This document shows positions 7,303-15,164 of a stretch of 29,261 bases of DNA, one piece after another. The notes under the pieces were generated by a model. That model had not been told where the DNA came from and searched no databases. It worked only from the letters and a program-made list of their open reading frames with translations. How positions within the stretch are numbered: the first letter of the stretch is position 1; each line of letters begins with the position of its first letter. A program made the position numbers and the translations under genes. Origin of the DNA: Betaproteobacteria bacterium. Lineage in GTDB: Bacteria > Pseudomonadota > Gammaproteobacteria > Burkholderiales > Burkholderiaceae_C. The stretch lies in the NCBI GenBank assembly GCA_025354965.1, contig JANXLW010000116.1:1-29261 (forward strand), read 5' to 3'.

Positions 7303-8154
7303 CTAGCGTGCAGCGAGCCCGGGTTTTGCCACCAGCGTGCTCAACGGCAAGTGGTCAATTTCTACCAGCAGTCTAGCCAGACCTAGCCCCGCCGCATCCA
7401 CTACAGCGCGCCCCTTCTGTGCCGTCGCTGCAGCGGCGTTACCAACCGCACCCGCAGTGTTGTAGTCCTGCATTTGCCAGCCGAGCTTGGCACTCTTGCC
7501 GTTGCCCAGAATGTCAAAACGCTGCGCCCGATCTTGTGAGGTGGAAGCAAAATTTCGCGCCTGGGTCATGTCCACATGGGCGCTGTCCAACGCCAGCATC
7601 ATGGAGGTTTCGATATCGCCGCCGTGAATGCCAAAACGGTGTTCGTCGGCGCCAAACAGTGCGTTAAGGTCGTTACCCCTGGCATCCAGCAGCGGCAGAT
7701 TGAACCAGCTCACGCTGTACACCAGCATGTCGAGCCGTGCGCGCAAATCGCGCGCCACCACGTCCATCACGCTGACCTGGCCGCCGTGCGAATTGAAGAG
7801 CAACAGTTTCTTGACTCCCGCTGCCGCCACCGACTCGGCAATATCGGTCCACAGCCGCAGAATGGTGCCGGCTTTGAGTGTCAGCGTACCGGGAAAGCGT
7901 GCGTGCTCGGGGCTCAGACCGACCGCTTGCGTGGGCAGGAACAATACCTTCAAATCTGCTGCCAAATGCGGCAACGCCGCCGTCACCACACCGTCCACCA
8001 GCAGCGTGTCCACGCTCAGGGGCAAATGCGGGCCATGCTGTTCGGTGGCCGCGACCGGCAATACGGCAATGGTCTGCGCCGCCTGGCCAGTGCTGATCAA
8101 TTGGGCAAAGTCCTGCGTGGAAAGGTCGGCCCAGAATCTGGAGGGGTTTGTCAT
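7303..8154 (-). CDS. Creatininase family metal-dependent amidohydrolase
   Basis: A 283-residue cytosolic protein of the creatininase/MftE/ArfB family. Metal-ligand positions are all present: Glu38 and His40 in TEQHGPHLPL, Asp49, His123 in FNSHGGQ, and Glu182 in HGGDIETSMM. The family hydrolyses cyclic amides or small formamides and also includes peptide-maturing members. Length is usual (about 240-280). It is convergent with the APH-fusion gene (26-base gap) and lies 4 bases or so downstream of the radical SAM gene on the same strand, so the two are probably co-transcribed. No mycofactocin or deazaflavin genes are near, so the substrate is open. Confidence 0.87.
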   Translation of the reverse strand: MTNPSRFWADLSTQDFAQLISTGQAAQTIAVLPVAATEQHGPHLPLSVDTLLVDGVVTAALPHLAADLKVLFLPTQAVGLSPEHARFPGTLTLKAGTILRLWTDIAESVAAAGVKKLLLFNSHGGQVSVMDVVARDLRARLDMLVYSVSWFNLPLLDARGNDLNALFGADEHRFGIHGGDIETSMMLALDSAHVDMTQARNFASTSQDRAQRFDILGNGKSAKLGWQMQDYNTAGAVGNAAAATAQKGRAVVDAAGLGLARLLVEIDHLPLSTLVAKPGLAAR

Positions 8155-8158
8155 GTCG

Positions 8159-9781
8159 CTATCTTAGAGCCTGATTGGAGCCACCGTGCCGCTTCTGCCG
8201 TTGCGCCAGCGCCTTGACCGCGCGACGATGGGGCGCAAACTGTTTCGGCAACAGTCCTTTCAGAGCTCGCGGACTGGCCCGCGCACCGCTGGCCAGGTAA
8301 TCGGTCAGCAAGGTTTCTTGAACGGTCGATGCGGGCAGGGAGCCACTGGCACAGAGGTAGTCAAACAGCGCATCCACCAGCACCTCGGGCGACAGGCCGC
8401 TGGTTTTTCCGGTGCCGTGCCACAGCCAGTCGGCAAAAGCGAGGAACGTATAAAAGGGAGAAACCTGACCCTGGTCCAACCACAGTGACAGGGTTTGCCT
8501 GAAGCGCCCCGAGTTGGCAACCAGGTCCCAATAGCGCGAGAAGCGGGTAAAGCGCTGCACGGTAGCGGCATCCAGGGCCCCGGTCTGCAGCACGGTGTAA
8601 GGCGGGCTGGGGTCGTACACCATGGCGTGCCCGGCGCTGTGGCGGGCGATCGGCGTGCCACGCAAACGCTTCAAAATACCAAGCTGGATTTCGTGCGGCT
8701 GCAGGGCATACAGACGGTCAAAACCTGCGGCAAAACTTGCCAGCGTTTCGCCGGGCAGGTCAAAGATCAAATCGGTGTGTAAATGCGCGTGTGACTCTGT
8801 GGCCAGCCAGCGCAAGTTGGCCTCGGTCTTGTCGTTATCCTGCTGGCGTGAGATGCGCTGCTGCACTTCTGCATTGAAGCTTTGGATACCTATTTCCAGT
8901 TGCAGTATGCCGGGTGGAAATTGCGCAATCATGGTCTTGAGACGATCTGGCAGATGGTCGGGAACGACTTCGAAATGCAGCAAAAAGTCACCGGCTGACT
9001 GACTCGTGCCCGGCGCGGGCAAGCGATCCAGAAAAAACTGCAGGATACGCACCGAGGCGTCGATTTTCAAATTGAAAGTTCTGTCGACAAACTTGAAGTT
9101 GCGGGCGCCGCGCCGATGCAAAACCTGCATCTCCGCCAGAAACAAATCCAGATCAAAGGCCCAGGCCGTCTTGTCCAGCGAGCTCAAGCAAAACTCGCAC
9201 TTGAACGGGCAACCGCGCGAAGCCTCAACGTACAGCAGGCGGTGCGCCAGGTCGGCGTCGCTGTACTCGGCGTAGGGCAGTGCAATCTGGCCTAGTGGTG
9301 GCTGCTCGCCCGCGACGACCTTCATCAGCGGCTGCGGCCCGTGCAGCAGGGCACGGCACAGTCTGGCGAAGCTCACATCGCCCCAACCGGTGATGACAAA
9401 GTCGGCCATTTGCACGATGGCTTGTTGGTCAAACTCATGGCTGACCTCAGGGCCGCCAAGCACCACTTTCACATCCGGTCGCGCGGCCTTGAGCAGGCGC
9501 ACGACTTCGGTGGTTTGCGTCACGTTCCAGATATACACGCCGAAACCGACAATCTGCACCGCACACACACCTTTGTCCGTGTTTCGCTCACCCAGCAGCG
9601 CCAACAACTCATCAACCACCTCTTGCGACTTGCGGGCAATGGTGAATTCGCACAGCACTGTTTGCGCTTTCAACGCTCCCATATTGGCCAGCAAATAGCG
9701 CAAGCCGAGCGAGGCGTGGATGTACTTCGCATTCAGGGTGCACAACACAATGGTGGGTGCGTTGGAGACGGTATGCGGCAT
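8159..9781 (-). CDS. B12-binding-type radical SAM protein with C-terminal DUF4080
   Basis: A 540-residue radical SAM enzyme. The first ~130 residues match the cobalamin-binding fold (IVLCTLNAKYIHASLGLRYL, then VVLGGPEVS), although I see no DxHxxG motif, so B12 may not be bound base-off. The [4Fe-4S] cysteines are in GCPFKCEFC (Cys191, 195, 198 from this start). HTDLIFDLPGE is a typical late SAM-barrel strand, and the last ~180 residues fit DUF4080. Family members are uncharacterised or modify RNA/lipids. The frame also allows a GTG start at 9805, but ATG 9781 is preferred because homology begins shortly after it and it does not overlap the divergent gene. No clear Shine-Dalgarno sequence precedes either start. 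Confidence 0.85.
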   Translation of the reverse strand: MPHTVSNAPTIVLCTLNAKYIHASLGLRYLLANMGALKAQTVLCEFTIARKSQEVVDELLALLGERNTDKGVCAVQIVGFGVYIWNVTQTTEVVRLLKAARPDVKVVLGGPEVSHEFDQQAIVQMADFVITGWGDVSFARLCRALLHGPQPLMKVVAGEQPPLGQIALPYAEYSDADLAHRLLYVEASRGCPFKCEFCLSSLDKTAWAFDLDLFLAEMQVLHRRGARNFKFVDRTFNLKIDASVRILQFFLDRLPAPGTSQSAGDFLLHFEVVPDHLPDRLKTMIAQFPPGILQLEIGIQSFNAEVQQRISRQQDNDKTEANLRWLATESHAHLHTDLIFDLPGETLASFAAGFDRLYALQPHEIQLGILKRLRGTPIARHSAGHAMVYDPSPPYTVLQTGALDAATVQRFTRFSRYWDLVANSGRFRQTLSLWLDQGQVSPFYTFLAFADWLWHGTGKTSGLSPEVLVDALFDYLCASGSLPASTVQETLLTDYLASGARASPRALKGLLPKQFAPHRRAVKALAQRQKRHGGSNQALR

Positions 9782-9789
9782 ACCGGTAT
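9769..9789. promoter_or_regulatory. Overlapping palindromes between divergent radical SAM and alaX starts
   Basis: CGGTATG (9769-9775) and CATACCG (9779-9785) form a perfect 7-bp inverted repeat with a 3-base centre. The right arm is shared with a second perfect palindrome, ATACCGGTAT (9780-9789). The pair covers the ATG of the minus-strand gene (9779-9781) and ends 9 bases before the plus-strand start (9799). It could be an operator for both genes, or a hairpin affecting translation of the radical SAM gene. No known regulator motif is recognised. Confidence 0.4.
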
Positions 9790-9798
9790 TATCAAAGG

Positions 9799-10566
9799 AT
9801 GACACAAGACCTGTTTCGCACCGACTCCTACCTGACCGAGTGCAACGCCACGGTGACGGCCATCACAGCGCAAGGCATTGTGCTGGACCACACCGTGTTT
9901 TACCCGTTGGGTGGTGGGCAGGCCGGTGACGCGGGTGCGCTGCTCCTCGCCGACGGTAGCGAAATCGTGATAGCCGACACCCGCAAGGGCAAGGCTGAGG
10001 ACGGCAGTTTCAACGCGGATATTTGCCATTTACCGACAAACGATGTACTAGCTCAATTATTGGGGCAGGCGCAGTCCGGTGATATCCGTCTGGCGGTGGG
10101 TGACCCGGTCACAGCGCGCATCGACTGGGCCCGACGGCATCGTCTGATGCGCTTTCACACCACAACGCACCTGCTGTGCCATCTGGTGCCACAACTGGTC
10201 AACGGCTGCTCCATCACGCCGGACTACGCGCGACTGGACTTCAATATGACCGAAGCGCTGGACAAGGAGTTGCTGACCGTTGGCATTGCACGCCTGGTTG
10301 CTGCGGCGCACCCAGTGACCGTTGGCGCCATCACGGACGAAGAGCTGGATGCCAACCCGGCGCTGGTGAAAAGCATGTCGGTGCAGCCGCCACGCGGCAG
10401 CGGGAAAATTCGCACGATCCGGATTGGCAGCGTTGAGCTGATCGATTTGCAACCCTGCGGCGGCACACATGTCGCCAACACGGCCGAAATAGGGCCGGTC
10501 TTCGTCACCAAAATCGAAAAGAAATCAGCCAGCACGCGTCGTGTCGTGCTGGGTTTTGCACCATGA
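9799..10566 (+). CDS. Alanyl-tRNA editing protein (AlaX-like)
   Basis: A 255-residue free-standing homologue of the AlaRS editing domain, which hydrolyses mischarged Ser- or Gly-tRNA(Ala). It has the N-terminal glycine-rich part (HTVFYPLGGGQAGD) and the zinc-binding HxxxH as HTTTH (120-124) and CxxxH as CGGTH (220-224). That size fits the longer AlaX forms with an extra N-terminal domain. The frame is open 14 codons upstream but MTQDLFRTDSYL is where family similarity begins. The start lies only 17 bases from the divergent radical SAM gene, so their promoters must overlap each other's coding regions or 5' ends. Its stop overlaps the next gene's ATG (ATGA at 10563-10566). Confidence 0.9.
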   Translation: MTQDLFRTDSYLTECNATVTAITAQGIVLDHTVFYPLGGGQAGDAGALLLADGSEIVIADTRKGKAEDGSFNADICHLPTNDVLAQLLGQAQSGDIRLAVGDPVTARIDWARRHRLMRFHTTTHLLCHLVPQLVNGCSITPDYARLDFNMTEALDKELLTVGIARLVAAAHPVTVGAITDEELDANPALVKSMSVQPPRGSGKIRTIRIGSVELIDLQPCGGTHVANTAEIGPVFVTKIEKKSASTRRVVLGFAP

Positions 10567-10892
10567 GCCGCGGCCAAGTCAAAAATGCCACGGGTGACTC
10601 CTTTTTTGTCTGGGAGGGCGATGTGCTGGTGGTCAATATTCTGGGCAAGCCCAGTGCCGCGCGCGACACCATTGGCAAGCCGAAGGGCACGCAGCTCAAG
10701 ATCAGTGTCACCGCGGCACCGGTCGCGGGTAAGGCGACTGACCATATGGTGCGATTTTTGGCGCCGCAGTTTGGCGTGGCGGTGGCCGACATCGAGGTCG
10801 TATTTGGGCGCGAAAATGTGAACAAACAACTGCGCATCAAGGCGCCCAAGAAGTTGCCCACAGTGTTTGCGCAAGGAACTTTGCACTTCTGA
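10563..10892 (+). CDS. DUF167 (YggU-like) protein
   Basis: A 109-residue small protein of the DUF167/UPF0235 family. Its core is KPKGTQLKISVTAAPVAGKATDHMVRFLA, which matches the family signature (VxAxPxxGKAN), with the final strand around KQLRIK. The family is conserved across bacteria and has a solved fold but no assigned function; in many proteobacteria it lies near yggT. Here it is translationally coupled (ATGA) to the alanyl-tRNA editing gene and followed after 17 bases by the DsbD-type gene. Length is normal for the family (about 95-110). Confidence 0.87.
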   Translation: MSRGQVKNATGDSFFVWEGDVLVVNILGKPSAARDTIGKPKGTQLKISVTAAPVAGKATDHMVRFLAPQFGVAVADIEVVFGRENVNKQLRIKAPKKLPTVFAQGTLHF

Positions 10893-10909
10893 CTTACTCC
10901 CATACTGCA

Positions 10910-13045
10910 ATGACATTTTTTAAATTCTTTCATCGCCCTCTTGTTGCTTCGTTTTTGATAGCTGCTTGCTCGATATCGGCAGGGGCTGGCGCTCAAAACC
11001 CGACAAAATCAATCGTCACGACGGCGCAAGTGCGCGCCGAGCTGATGGCGCACGCGCCGGACGGTGCTGACACCGGCAAAACGGTGTGGGTCGGCCTGCA
11101 ACTGACGCACCAGCCGGACTGGCACACCTACTGGAAGAACTCGGGCGACTCCGGCCTGCCCACTGCGCTGCAATGGACGCTGCCAGTGGGGGTCACGGCC
11201 GGCGACATTGCCTGGCCGCTGCCAAAGAAAATTCCCATTGGCAACCTGGCCAACTACGGTTATGACGGTACCGTGCTGCTGCCGGTGCCACTGACCATCA
11301 CCCCGGCCTTCAAGCCGACGCAGCCCAACAGCGAGATCGACGTCAAGCTCAAGGCCAACTGGCTGGTGTGTCGCAAGGAATGCATTCCCGAGGAAGGCGA
11401 GTTCGCGCTGCAGATACCGGTGCGGGGCTCAACCGCCCTCAATAGCGCGGCTTTCAACGCCGCCTTTGCCGCCCAGCCGCAGGCTCTGACGGGTAGCGGA
11501 CCAGCTGACAGCAATGTACAGATTGACGGCAATGCGATCAAACTCACGGTGCAGGGGCTGCCCACTGCACTGCGTGGCAAGACGCTGGACTTCTTCCCTG
11601 AGACACCCGAAGTGATTATGACAGCAGCTCCATGGACTCAGGTCTGGAACGGTGACGTCTGGAGCGCACGGGTACCGCTGTCTGTTGAGCGAAGCAACTC
11701 ACCTTCCGTCATGCCCGTGGTGCTGGCGGCTGACGGTCAGGCTTATCGCGCAGAACTCAAGGTGCTGGGTGTCTGGTCAACGGTGCCTGCAAACGCCACT
11801 CTTCCGCCCGCGCCGGGAACTGCGTCAATGCCTGCTGCGCCACCTATCACGCTGCTGGCCGCCTTGCTTGGTGCATTGCTGGGTGGACTGATCCTGAACC
11901 TGATGCCCTGCGTGTTTCCGGTACTTGCCATCAAGGTGATGAGTTTCACACGACACGCCAACGACCGGCGCGGCCACCGGGTCAGCGGCGTAGCCTACAG
12001 CGCTGGCGTGGTGATCTCCTTCCTGGCACTGGGTGCGCTGATGCTGGGCCTGCGCAGTGCCGGTGAGCAACTCGGTTGGGGTTTTCAACTGCAGTCGCCC
12101 GCCATGGTGGCGGCGCTGGCTGCGCTATTTACGGTGATGGGTTTGAACCTGGCCGGCGTGTTTGAATTTGGTCACTTCCTGCCCAGCCGTGTGTTGCTAC
12201 TGGAGGCCAAAAACCCGGCTATCAACGCGTTTTTGTCGGGCGTGCTGGCGGTCGCCATTGCATCGCCCTGCACTGCGCCGTTCATGGGCGCCTCACTCGG
12301 CCTGGCGCTCGGTTTGCCAGCGCTGCAGGCATTGCTGATTTTCACCACCATCGGTGTCGGCATGGCGCTGCCCTATCTGGCCGCCAGCCTGATCCCGGCT
12401 GTCGCCCAACTGCTGCCGCGCCCCGGCGCCTGGATGGACACCTTCCGCCGCGCCATGGCGTTCCCCATGTTTGCCACTGTGGTGTGGTTGGTATGGGTGC
12501 TGGGCCAGCAAAGCGGCATCGACGGCGCCGGCGCGCTGCTGGCCTTGCTGGTGGCCTTCAGCGCTTTGCTGTGGTCGCTCACGCTCAAGGGGCGCAGTCG
12601 AACCATCGTGGCGACCATTTCAATCGGCGTCTGCGCCTTGTTGGTGGGGGTTATCGGCCGCAATATTGTCAAGCCCACGGAGGTCACGGCAAGTACCTCA
12701 AGTGACCAGCGCTGGCAAGCCTGGGCACCCGCCCGCGTCGAACAAATATTGGCCAGTGGCACTCCGGTGTTTGTCGACTTCACCGCCGCCTGGTGCGTGA
12801 CCTGCCAGTACAACAAGAAAACGACCTTGGCAAACAAGGATGTGCTGGCCGACATGGAAGCCAAAAAGGTCACACTGCTGCGTGCTGACTGGACACGGCG
12901 CGACCCCACCATTAGCGCCGCTCTGGCCCAATTAGGCCGCAACGGAGTGCCAGTCTATGTTCTCTACAAGGCGGGCGGCGCGCCCGTCGTGCTATCCGAA
13001 ATATTGAGTGTGCAAGAGCTTCGCGCGGCGCTGCAAGCACTTTGA
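10910..13045 (+). CDS. DsbD/ScsB-type thiol:disulfide interchange protein
   Basis: A 711-residue inner-membrane protein that carries electrons from cytoplasmic thioredoxin to periplasmic thiol proteins. Order: signal peptide (1 to about 28), a periplasmic N-terminal domain of the ScsB kind (WHTYWKNSGDSGLPT) with cysteines 154 and 158 (VCRKEC), an eight-helix membrane core with the redox pair Cys334 (LMPCVFPVLAIKV) and Cys454 (ASPCTAPFMG), and a C-terminal thioredoxin domain with CVTC (629-632). All six expected cysteines are present. The signal sequence contains FLIAAC, which fits a lipobox with Cys20 as well as an ordinary SPase I signal. Likely partners are cytochrome c maturation or the window's own CPHC lipoprotein and copper chaperone. 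No clear Shine-Dalgarno sequence precedes the ATG. Confidence 0.9.
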   Translation: MTFFKFFHRPLVASFLIAACSISAGAGAQNPTKSIVTTAQVRAELMAHAPDGADTGKTVWVGLQLTHQPDWHTYWKNSGDSGLPTALQWTLPVGVTAGDIAWPLPKKIPIGNLANYGYDGTVLLPVPLTITPAFKPTQPNSEIDVKLKANWLVCRKECIPEEGEFALQIPVRGSTALNSAAFNAAFAAQPQALTGSGPADSNVQIDGNAIKLTVQGLPTALRGKTLDFFPETPEVIMTAAPWTQVWNGDVWSARVPLSVERSNSPSVMPVVLAADGQAYRAELKVLGVWSTVPANATLPPAPGTASMPAAPPITLLAALLGALLGGLILNLMPCVFPVLAIKVMSFTRHANDRRGHRVSGVAYSAGVVISFLALGALMLGLRSAGEQLGWGFQLQSPAMVAALAALFTVMGLNLAGVFEFGHFLPSRVLLLEAKNPAINAFLSGVLAVAIASPCTAPFMGASLGLALGLPALQALLIFTTIGVGMALPYLAASLIPAVAQLLPRPGAWMDTFRRAMAFPMFATVVWLVWVLGQQSGIDGAGALLALLVAFSALLWSLTLKGRSRTIVATISIGVCALLVGVIGRNIVKPTEVTASTSSDQRWQAWAPARVEQILASGTPVFVDFTAAWCVTCQYNKKTTLANKDVLADMEAKKVTLLRADWTRRDPTISAALAQLGRNGVPVYVLYKAGGAPVVLSEILSVQELRAALQAL
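10951..11010 (+). repeat. Possible dispersed repeat forming part of the DsbD signal peptide
   Basis: TTTTTGATAGCTGCTTGC (10952-10969), then AGGGGCTGGCGCTCAAAA and a C/A-rich end, has the same order of blocks as the repeat in uup. Aligned on the shared TAGCTGC, the two copies agree at about 22 of the next 45 positions without gaps and both end in AAATC. It encodes the signal-peptide core LIAAC and the residues after it. The resemblance could be chance, since alanine-rich signal sequences use similar codons. Confidence 0.3.
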
Positions 13046-13048
13046 CAT

Positions 13049-13456
13049 ATGAACCAGGCTGATGACGTCCGCAACATCCTGCGTAGCTGCCGCACCGTCG
13101 CTGTGGTGGGTCTGTCGCCCAAGCCGCACCGGACCAGCTATGACGTGGCGCGTTACATGCAGAAGCAAGGCTGGCGCATCATTCCAATCAATCCCAACGC
13201 CACTGAAATCATGGGTGAAAAAGCCTATCCAAGTCTTCTGGAGGCCGCCCGGCACGAACGCATAGAACTGGTCAACGTGTTTCGCAACAGCGAGGACGTA
13301 CCGCCGGTCGCCGCAGAGGCTATTGCCATTGGCGCCCAGGCCTTGTGGCTGCAGCTTGGCATTGCAAACGCCGCGGCGGCCAATGCTGCGCAAACCGCCG
13401 GTCTGCGGGTGGTGCAAAACAAATGCCTGATGGTGGAGCACGCGCGGAGCGTTTAA
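13049..13456 (+). CDS. CoA-binding domain protein (YccU-like)
   Basis: A 135-residue single-domain Rossmann-fold protein of the CoA_binding/YccU family. TVAVVGLSPKPHRTSYDVARYMQ is the nucleotide-binding loop, followed by GWRIIPINPNATEIMGEKAYPSL and, near the end, VVQNKCLMVEH, all usual for the family. These proteins resemble the CoA-binding part of succinyl-CoA synthetase but have no catalytic domain; their role is unknown. The start is 3 bases after the dsbD-like stop without its own obvious Shine-Dalgarno sequence, so translation is probably coupled to that gene. Confidence 0.88.
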   Translation: MNQADDVRNILRSCRTVAVVGLSPKPHRTSYDVARYMQKQGWRIIPINPNATEIMGEKAYPSLLEAARHERIELVNVFRNSEDVPPVAAEAIAIGAQALWLQLGIANAAAANAAQTAGLRVVQNKCLMVEHARSV

Positions 13457-13467
13457 GAATATCTTAA
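13453..13467. promoter_or_regulatory. AT-rich inverted repeat after the CoA-binding gene
   Basis: TTAAGA (13453-13458) and TCTTAA (13462-13467) are perfect inverted arms around ATA, overlapping the upstream gene's stop codon. It is too short and T-poor for a strong terminator. The AAGA...TCTT pattern could be a regulator half-site pair; compared with NO-responsive NsrR sites it is only loosely similar. Confidence 0.25.
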
Positions 13468-13512
13468 TTCACCAGTGTTAACTTTGGCCTCTGACGCGTT
13501 CGAGTCAGAACA

Positions 13513-13529
13513 GCGATCAAGTTGATCGC
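13513..13529. promoter_or_regulatory. Perfect 17-bp palindrome upstream of the SHP-type cytochrome gene
   Basis: GCGATCAAGTTGATCGC reads the same on both strands except for its single central base: two 8-base arms. It lies 39 bases before the cytochrome start. A wider pair, AACAGCG (13509-13515) / CGCTGTT (13542-13548), encloses it. A weak promoter can be drawn with TTGATC (13522-13527) and TGTTAC (13545-13550) 17 bases apart, which would put the palindrome across the -35 element. Most likely a dimeric repressor/activator operator; the regulator is unknown. Confidence 0.5.
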
Positions 13530-13568
13530 GAGATCGGACAGCGCTGTTACCACCCAAAGGAATCCACA

Positions 13569-13973
13569 ATGAAATCCAACCTGAACAAAATATATTGGCT
13601 GGCCAGTCTGGCTCTGGCATTACCGCTGGGAGTAGCCGCCAACCAGGTACAGGATAGTTACCGCGCTGCCGCCAAGCTGGAAAACCCGGCTTTCAAGGAC
13701 TTCTCGGCCGCCGCCGGGCAAAAACTGTATGCAACCAAGGTGGGCGAACTCGCCTGCGCCTCCTGTCACACCGATTCACCGTTGGCCGCCGGCAAGCACG
13801 TCAAGACCAACAAAGACATTTTGCCGCTGGCCCCGGCGGCCAACCCGAAGCGCTTCACCGACGCGGCCAATGTTGAAAAGTGGTTCAAACGCAATTGCAA
13901 CGACGTGTTGACCCGCGCCTGCACGGCCCAGGAAAAAGGCGACTTTATCGCCTATCTCCTGTCCGTCAAATAA
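13569..13973 (+). CDS. SHP-type (DUF1924) periplasmic monoheme cytochrome c
   Basis: A 134-residue exported cytochrome c. It has a signal peptide (hydrophobic 9-23, cleavage near VAA-NQ), one heme site CASCH (Cys63, Cys66, His67), and the tail NPKRFTDAANVEKWFKRNCN...TAQEKGDFIAYLLS typical of DUF1924/sphaeroides heme protein (SHP). SHP is a high-spin cytochrome that binds O2 or NO, with an Asn as the displaceable sixth ligand; the Asn within RNCND is a candidate. Two cysteines in that region (RNCND and TRACT) could form the disulfide known in SHP. AAAGGA (13556-13561) is a good ribosome-binding site. It is followed 11 bases later by its expected redox partners. Confidence 0.85.
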   Translation: MKSNLNKIYWLASLALALPLGVAANQVQDSYRAAAKLENPAFKDFSAAAGQKLYATKVGELACASCHTDSPLAAGKHVKTNKDILPLAPAANPKRFTDAANVEKWFKRNCNDVLTRACTAQEKGDFIAYLLSVK

Positions 13974-13984
13974 GGCGTGGCCCG

Positions 13985-15139
13985 ATGCAGCGCACTTTGA
14001 TCTGGGACGTCCCAACCCGTTTATTTCATTGGACGCTGGCCCTGTGCTTTGCTGGCGCCTGGCTCACCAGCGAGTCGGATGAGTGGCTGTCGGTCCATGT
14101 GTTTTTAGGCTATCTCATGCTGGGCCTGGTGGCCTTTCGAGTGGTGTGGGGTCTGTTAGGCACGCACTACGCCCGTTTTTCGTCATTCTGGTTCGGACCC
14201 AAGACAGCGCTGACTTATTTGCGCCAGGTACTCAAAGGCAAAGCTGAGCGCCATGTCGGCCACAACCCGACCGGTAGTCTGGCCATCTATTTGCTGCTGA
14301 TCCTCACGCTGTTGGTGGGCATTACCGGTTTCCTTACTTTGGGTGGTGAAGAACGGCAGGGAGCGGCGGCGGGCTGGATGAGTTTTGCGCAAAGTCAGAC
14401 GTTCAAGGAACTGCACGAATTCTCAGCCAATCTGATGCTGCTGCTGGTGTTGGGGCATCTTGCCGGGGTGGTGGTGGAAAGCGTTTTGCATCGGGAAAAT
14501 CTGGCGCGCTCTATGTTTACGGGCACCAAGCTGGCCAATACCGGAGTCCCGGCGGCGCGGCCACGCCGGGGTGTGGCGGTGCTGATGTTGGTGCTGGTGG
14601 CAATGTATGGTTTTTGGTGGTTTTTCTACGCCCTGCATACGCCTCTGGAGAGGCAACTCGGCCGCCCCGAGAGCAGGCTTGAGACGCCGAATGTCGCCTT
14701 CGTCGGCCCCAAGCTGGCTGACAATGCCCAATGGCGCGATGAGTGTGGCAGTTGCCACCTGGCCTTTCACCCTTCGCTGCTTCCCAGCCGATCCTGGAAG
14801 CGCATCATGGCTCAACAGCAGCAACACTTTGGCGCCGGTCTGGGGCTTGATGCGCCTACCAGCGCCGCGCTGCTGGCATTCCTGAGCGAGAACTCGGCCG
14901 ACCGGCATCAGACCGAACCCGCCAGCAAGATTGACCGGTCAATCAAGATGGAGGCGGTGCCGCTGCGTATCACCGAAACTCCTTATTGGGTCAAGAAACA
15001 CCGCGCCATCTTGGCCACAGACTGGCAGTTGCCGCAAGTCAAAAGCAAGGCCAACTGTGCGGGCTGCCACCTGGACGCCGAGGCCGGTACCTTTGAGGAC
15101 GCCGCCATGCACATGCCTGCGCGCAACGCAAAACCCTGA
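13985..15139 (+). CDS. Cytochrome b561 fused to a diheme cytochrome c (DHC) domain
   Basis: A 384-residue membrane protein. The first ~215 residues are a Ni-hydrogenase-type cytochrome b561: WDVPTRLFHWTLALCF with the first heme-b histidine, HVFLGY, ELHEFSANLMLLLVLGHLAGV, and about five membrane helices. After the last helix (near 195-213) comes a periplasmic diheme domain with CGSCH (254-258) and CAGCH (358-362), matching the DHC protein that reduces SHP. SHP, DHC and cytochrome b are usually described as separate genes; here the b and DHC parts are one polypeptide. The frame extends 35 codons upstream inside the SHP gene, but MQRTLIWDVPTR is the family start. Predicted path: quinol to b hemes to DHC hemes to SHP. 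Confidence 0.87.
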   Translation: MQRTLIWDVPTRLFHWTLALCFAGAWLTSESDEWLSVHVFLGYLMLGLVAFRVVWGLLGTHYARFSSFWFGPKTALTYLRQVLKGKAERHVGHNPTGSLAIYLLLILTLLVGITGFLTLGGEERQGAAAGWMSFAQSQTFKELHEFSANLMLLLVLGHLAGVVVESVLHRENLARSMFTGTKLANTGVPAARPRRGVAVLMLVLVAMYGFWWFFYALHTPLERQLGRPESRLETPNVAFVGPKLADNAQWRDECGSCHLAFHPSLLPSRSWKRIMAQQQQHFGAGLGLDAPTSAALLAFLSENSADRHQTEPASKIDRSIKMEAVPLRITETPYWVKKHRAILATDWQLPQVKSKANCAGCHLDAEAGTFEDAAMHMPARNAKP

Positions 15140-15164
15140 GGGCTCTTGCTGCGACAATTGGGGC

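Noticed and set aside
10040..10080. Possible further copy of the dispersed repeat inside the alanyl-tRNA editing gene (ACTAGCTC...GGGGCAGGCGC)
   Set aside because: Only two short blocks agree and the spacing differs; not distinguishable from chance.
13880..13984. 35-codon upstream extension of the cytochrome b561-DHC frame
   Set aside because: Overlaps the end of the SHP gene in another frame; MQRTLIWDVPTR at 13985 is the typical family start.
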